The translations under genes were made by a program, and so were the position numbers. From NCBI GenBank assembly GCA_000687655.1, contig JHWR01000009.1:62001-126000 (forward strand): a stretch of 64,000 bases of DNA, read 5' to 3'. Of this stretch, positions 60,335-64,000 are shown piece after piece (the first letter of the stretch is position 1; each line of letters begins with the position of its first letter). Source of the stretch: Lachnospiraceae bacterium YSB2008. Lineage in GTDB: Bacteria; Bacillota; Clostridia; Lachnospirales; Lachnospiraceae. The notes below the pieces were generated by a model, which worked only from the letters and a program-made list of their open reading frames with translations, was not told where the DNA came from and searched no databases.

Positions 60335-61277
60335 GGAAGTTTCCGTCTATACGGACGCCTTCATTTTCGACTATGAAAGCCTTATCATCATAGTTCTTGA
60401 TAATGGCTTTCAGTCTGCTCGACTCATATTTACTGATGTATATGAAGAATATCCTTACGGGTTCGCCCGTGAATATTCCTCTCGCATCTATCTCAGTCAT
60501 ACCTCGGTTCAGCCTTCCCATGACCTCAACCTCCATAGGCTTCGTGTCCTTCAGCTTGGTTATGACCGTGACCTGCGTACATATATTCTGTGTATGTATC
60601 TTATCCGATGCTATAGAACTGAATACGGAATAGATAAGCGAAAAGATAACTGTCGGAATATCGAACAGGAAAAGCATAATGGCATAGAGGATAACATTGG
60701 TTATGGTATTGATCTGACCAACACTTCCCTTACCTCTCATACTGAGTATGACCATTCCTATTATACTCATTCCGCCGTCACAGGCACCTGTCCAGAGTAT
60801 GACTCCGACTCCCGCTCCGCATATAAGACCTGCCATGATAGTATTCGTCAGACGATCCTCCATGATAGGATTGACCGGAATAGGTATTACTGACAAAAAT
60901 ACTGTTACCGCTGTTACTGCCAGTACTGTTTTGACGATAAATCTCTTACGCATCTTCTTCGAAGCAAGTATGAGTCCCGGAACATTCAGAAGGTAATACA
61001 GAACACCGGAAATATTGAAATTTCCAAAATGCAGTCCTGCTCTTCCGAGAAGCTCCTGTATAACCTGAGCAAATCCCATAAGACCTCCCGAATAGAGGTG
61101 CAGCGGCCGCAGGAAAAGATTCATTCCGATGGAATATATAAATGCACCGAGGATGATCACCGGAATCTTAAGGCCTTCTTTCTTAGCCGCCTTGGTTCCG
61201 CTGTCATCTCTGGCCATTTTCTCTTCTTCCTGAACAACCAGTTCTTCTATGGATTTTTCCTTCAACTTATCTGACAT
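60318..61277 (-). CDS. YitT-family membrane protein (DUF161/DUF2179)
   Basis: About 319 residues. Several membrane helices starting IPVIILGAFIYSIGMNLFL with the YitT repeats (GGLMGFAQVIQELLG; GAGVGVILWTGACDGGMSII; GKGSVGQINTITNV), then a C-terminal DUF2179 domain (QVTVITKLKDTKPMEVEVMG, EIDARGIFTGEP). Function of the family is not known. The frame begins with a TTG at 61325; the ATG at 61277 with AGGAT before it was preferred. Confidence 0.87.
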   Translation of the reverse strand: MSDKLKEKSIEELVVQEEEKMARDDSGTKAAKKEGLKIPVIILGAFIYSIGMNLFLRPLHLYSGGLMGFAQVIQELLGRAGLHFGNFNISGVLYYLLNVPGLILASKKMRKRFIVKTVLAVTAVTVFLSVIPIPVNPIMEDRLTNTIMAGLICGAGVGVILWTGACDGGMSIIGMVILSMRGKGSVGQINTITNVILYAIMLFLFDIPTVIFSLIYSVFSSIASDKIHTQNICTQVTVITKLKDTKPMEVEVMGRLNRGMTEIDARGIFTGEPVRIFFIYISKYESSRLKAIIKNYDDKAFIVENEGVRIDGNFLRKLT

Positions 61278-61325
61278 AAAACCCCATCCTATATATGACT
61301 CGTAAAAGGATTCTCTTAAGTTCAA

Positions 61326-62936
61326 TTATAATTTGCTGTACTGCTGATATACACTGTTCTCATACTTATGTTTGATTGAATACAGTGCTTCATCTGCCAT
61401 CTTATAAAGAGTCTCAACATCTATGGCATCAGTAGGAAATGTAGCGATACCTATACATGCTGAAACATGAAGAGTATGATGCATCTCTCCGTGTTCTTCA
61501 TTTACGACGGTAGCTTCAATAGGTTCATCCATTCTCTTACAGATCAGACTTGCCATATTTTCTATAGCTGTCTGGTTTGAGTTTCTGAATATCAGCAGGA
61601 ACTCGTCACCACCTATCCTTATAGGCGTACATCTGTCCTGACCCAGTCCCGAGAGTCTTTTACCGACCTCCTGCAGAACCACATCACCAACATCATGGCC
61701 ATAATTATCATTTATAGGTTTAAAGTGATTAAGATCCAGCGAGAAAAGCGTCACCGGATATGCATCCGAATCCTTAATGAATCTGTCCAGAAGATCAACA
61801 CCGTATCTTCGGTTATAGAGACCTGTCAGAACATCTGTATTTGAAATATATTCCAGATGTTCATTCATATCCTTAAGTTCTTTCGTCTTCTCCTCAACCA
61901 TATGCTCGAGCCTTGCATTTTCATCCTTCTGACGTGCTATAAGCTCTTCTGCAAGCATATTTCCCTGAATGGTCTTACACATTATGACATATGCCAGAGA
62001 CGTCGTTATCATATAATAAACAGTTGATGCATCAAAGAAATGAACCAGATAGAGAATTATCGTGCCTGCAATCATGAGCACCATATTGATCCAGTAAATA
62101 ATGGAGAACCTTCTGGTAGTAGAACTCTTCAGCTGATTTTCAATCTCATCCTTTGAGAAATCCGCATCTCTGAGCCTGACATCTGAAAAACCGACAGCAT
62201 AGCAAATTATACAGAGAAGGAAAAGCACATCCAGATAAGGATTCTCCGGATCCTTATTCATGAACATATAAAATGTAAATCTGACTTCGAGAAGATCGAA
62301 AACCATAAGAGCTATAGCGACTATAAAAAACGGAAGAACGTGTCTCCTGAACCCGGTTTTAATACAGATCAGGACAATTGAAACTAATATGAAAAGCGTA
62401 ACAAACGAATAAAGCAGAGTCGTCGCGGACTGAGGATCTATAACCATCCTATATCCGTTAATCTTAACGAAATAACTCTGCGATACTATAAATGTAACGA
62501 TGGCGATTATAAATGCATCGATAAACAGTATCTGAAAATTAATCTTATCAAATCTGTCCCTTGCATAAAGTACAAGTCCTATCATGAACATATAGTCCGG
62601 GATAAGATAAGAATTGTCTGAGATAAAACTGAGAATTTCATTTTCGGGAAGAATGTGTCCGACGAGGAACCATAGGACATCCGACAGGAACCATATGAAG
62701 GTACCAATACAGAACCATTTTGCCATGATCCAGTATTTTCCGATGATACCTTTTGAATTAATATAAAGAATAACGCACAGTAATGAAATGGCTATGGACA
62801 GCAGATCATACGCAATATCCACATCCATGACAGTCATCACAAAAAAGCCTATCCAGCAGACTGCGATAGCTGTCTTGAGAACGTTGTTCCATTTGATAAT
62901 ACTTTTATCCTGATATGTCAGGTGTCTTTCGTTCAT
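61326..62936 (-). CDS. Membrane GGDEF diguanylate cyclase
   Basis: 536 residues. About nine to ten membrane helices in the N-terminal 310 residues (7TMR-like), a short coiled coil (about 330-360), then a GGDEF domain with SLDLNHFKPINDNYGHDVGD and RIGGDEFLLIF, Gly442-Gly-Asp-Glu-Phe446, so catalytic residues are intact. The RxxD product-inhibition site usually 5 residues before GGDEF is absent (QDRC). It probably makes c-di-GMP in response to a membrane signal. Its neighbours are an HPt and an EAL protein. Confidence 0.9.
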   Translation of the reverse strand: MNERHLTYQDKSIIKWNNVLKTAIAVCWIGFFVMTVMDVDIAYDLLSIAISLLCVILYINSKGIIGKYWIMAKWFCIGTFIWFLSDVLWFLVGHILPENEILSFISDNSYLIPDYMFMIGLVLYARDRFDKINFQILFIDAFIIAIVTFIVSQSYFVKINGYRMVIDPQSATTLLYSFVTLFILVSIVLICIKTGFRRHVLPFFIVAIALMVFDLLEVRFTFYMFMNKDPENPYLDVLFLLCIICYAVGFSDVRLRDADFSKDEIENQLKSSTTRRFSIIYWINMVLMIAGTIILYLVHFFDASTVYYMITTSLAYVIMCKTIQGNMLAEELIARQKDENARLEHMVEEKTKELKDMNEHLEYISNTDVLTGLYNRRYGVDLLDRFIKDSDAYPVTLFSLDLNHFKPINDNYGHDVGDVVLQEVGKRLSGLGQDRCTPIRIGGDEFLLIFRNSNQTAIENMASLICKRMDEPIEATVVNEEHGEMHHTLHVSACIGIATFPTDAIDVETLYKMADEALYSIKHKYENSVYQQYSKL

Positions 62937-63099
62937 ACGCTAAACCATTATCAAATCTGTCAGTCAACATTACTTTTTTATTATATTACATTAAGCGGTA
63001 CATTTCATTATAAAATTGTGATATATAGAACAATATAATTCGTTTTTTTCACCGCACACGGCAGGAGGTTTAGCCTTGAAAAAAGAATAAGAGAAGCAT
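62937..63099. other. Intergenic region before the GGDEF gene
   Basis: AT-rich, with a - strand TATAAT (near 63010) and TATTGT about 17 bases upstream of it that could be the GGDEF promoter. A + strand AGGAGG near 63064 leads only to a five-codon TTG frame, which I do not regard as a gene. No RNA gene seen. Confidence 0.35.
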
Positions 63100-63435
63100 C
63101 TAAATAATGCTTTCCAACTTATCCTTTTCGCTGATGATCTCTTCCAATAATTCTGAATAATCTGTATTCTCTCTCGCTCTGAGAAGTTCCGTAATCTTTA
63201 CGAGAGGTTCATAGAGCGGGGTGAGTGACAGATTACCTGCTACTCCCTTAAGTGCATGAGCACTTTCAAAGGCTTCATCCAGATTACCCTCTTCAATACT
63301 TTCTTTTAGCATATCAAATTTCTGCTCTCCTGGAATGGTTGTGACCAGTTTAAGGTAGAGCGCTTCATTTCCCATGCATCGGGACATACCTTCTTCAACG
63401 TTTGCCCCGTAATTCTTTAATTCATCCAGAGTCAT
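63100..63435 (-). CDS. Stand-alone HPt phosphotransfer protein
   Basis: 111 residues of a single helical bundle. AFESAHALKGVAGNLS contains His60, the phospho-acceptor of an HPt domain, in its full family motif. It would relay phosphate between a hybrid kinase and a response regulator; no hybrid kinase is in the window, so the partner may be the truncated EAL protein's missing N-terminal part, which lies upstream and is out of view. It is 27 bases after the EAL stop, so probably co-transcribed. Confidence 0.87.
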   Translation of the reverse strand: MTLDELKNYGANVEEGMSRCMGNEALYLKLVTTIPGEQKFDMLKESIEEGNLDEAFESAHALKGVAGNLSLTPLYEPLVKITELLRARENTDYSELLEEIISEKDKLESII

Positions 63436-63462
63436 AATTCCAATATCCTTTCTATATCATGA

Positions 63463-64000
63463 TTATCCAAAAAACTTCGTAAACTCTTCAGGCGGAACAG
63501 GCTTTGAGAAGTAGTATCCCTGAACTATATCACAGCCTCTTTCCTTAAGAAGCATAAGCTGCTCTTCTGTTTCCACGCCCTCGGCTATTACCGGGATTCC
63601 AAGGAATTTGGCAATGTCCAGAACCAGTTCAACCAGCTTCATGCTCTTCTCATCCTTCTGCATATTGCGGATGAATTTCATATCCATCTTCAATGCATCT
63701 ATAGGTATGGTAGTAAGCATATTAAGGGATGAATATCCTGAACCAAAGTCATCCATTTCTATCAGGAATCCGTCTTTTCTGAGATTCTCGATAACTGTAA
63801 CAAGCTGTTCGGCATTATCTGCGTAAGCTGATTCGGTTATCTCGAGCATCAGTTCATTTTTATCGAGTCCGTTTATCTCGAGGAGCTCGATAAACTCATC
63901 TCTGAGTCTTGGATAATAAATATCCATTCGCGATACATTTACGGAAACAGGAACGGATACGCCGTTTTCCTTCTTCCACTTACCAACCTGGCAGGCTGCT
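63463..64000 (-). CDS. EAL-domain c-di-GMP phosphodiesterase, truncated by window edge
   Basis: About 179 residues visible; the frame stays open to the right edge (ATG at 63927 is internal). It contains PVSVNVSRMDIYYPRL, ELMLEITESA, IEMDDFGSGYSSLNM (DDFGSG catalytic loop), ALKMDMKFIR, VIAEGVETEEQL and GCDIVQGYYFSKP. The catalytic residues are intact, so it should hydrolyse c-di-GMP. Upstream domains (perhaps GGDEF or sensor) are outside the window. It forms a likely unit with HPt and possibly the GGDEF gene. Confidence 0.9.
   Translation of the reverse strand, partial: AACQVGKWKKENGVSVPVSVNVSRMDIYYPRLRDEFIELLEINGLDKNELMLEITESAYADNAEQLVTVIENLRKDGFLIEMDDFGSGYSSLNMLTTIPIDALKMDMKFIRNMQKDEKSMKLVELVLDIAKFLGIPVIAEGVETEEQLMLLKERGCDIVQGYYFSKPVPPEEFTKFFG

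Noticed and set aside
63060-63090. AGGAGG followed by a TTG start on the + strand
   Set aside because: It yields only four or five codons before a stop and has no neighbour, so it is not a credible gene or clear leader peptide.
1-64000. CRISPR array, integrase, transposase or phage genes
   Set aside because: No regularly spaced repeats and no protein of these families were found; the only repeats are the palindromic elements and operators listed.

Overview
The window looks like chromosomal DNA of a low-to-moderate GC Clostridia member, most likely a Lachnospiraceae genome of the Butyrivibrio/Pseudobutyrivibrio/Eubacterium type (inference). Reasons: AGGAGG-type ribosome binding sites, a SUF iron-sulfur operon with SufU rather than IscU, several FtsX-permease ABC modules paired with OmpR-type two-component systems, a YitT-family protein and abundant GGDEF/EAL/PP2C signalling. 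Both window ends cut genes: a SpoIIE-type phosphatase on the left and an EAL phosphodiesterase on the right. No CRISPR array, rRNA, transposase or prophage was seen.

Layout. 1-2383 (+): PP2C phosphatase and a membrane acyltransferase. 2444-10009 (-): ABC/two-component module 1 (ATPase, permease, serine hydrolase, response regulator, kinase); the hydrolase carries an in-frame palindromic insert. 10168-14182 (-): a small oxidoreductase/acyltransferase operon containing a scar of an iron-dependent alcohol dehydrogenase. 14436-19220 (+): an orphan 1594-residue protein with a HipA/PI3K-like kinase signature. 19306-24704 (-): module 2. 24766-30960 (-): DUF362 protein, ArsP-like permease, class III nucleotide cyclase, and a degenerate Hsp70 fused to GrpE. 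31060-39691 (-): EamA transporter, sufU with a paired palindromic operator, a cell-surface protein, then sufCBDS. 39835-49407 (-): a YhaN/YhaO-like ATPase and nuclease-like pair whose nuclease motifs have decayed, tcdA, an RNA methyltransferase, dnaE, a DUF5662 protein with a Cys-rich tail, and a NYN-LOTUS protein. 49472 (+): tRNA-Thr(CGT). 49581-50753 (-): a lipoprotein and a metallo-hydrolase. 50936-53755 (+): a second orphan giant protein with a GHSRG lipase-type nucleophile elbow. 53808-59221 (-): module 3. 59411-64000: AEC transporter (+), then YitT protein and a GGDEF / HPt / EAL group (-).

The most intriguing signal is the pair of giant orphan genes. They lie 36 kb apart, both on the + strand between blocks of - strand genes, each alone in its transcription unit with its own terminator. 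They have no evident sequence similarity, but each carries an enzyme-like core (kinase in one, serine hydrolase in the other) inside a large helical protein without signal peptide or membrane segment. Upstream of both, just before a perfect TATAAT box, is an almost identical 18-base element (16 of 18 bases). This points to a shared regulon of effector-like proteins that I cannot match to any described system.

Other notable items are the pseudo-Hsp70/GrpE fusion next to an adenylate-cyclase-like sensor, the catalytically eroded Mre11/SbcD-like protein coupled to a membrane-anchored ATPase, the sufU operator, and three independent peptide-sensing-type ABC/two-component modules within 60 kb. Coordinates of several genes were moved to internal starts where promoter or ribosome-binding-site positions required it.
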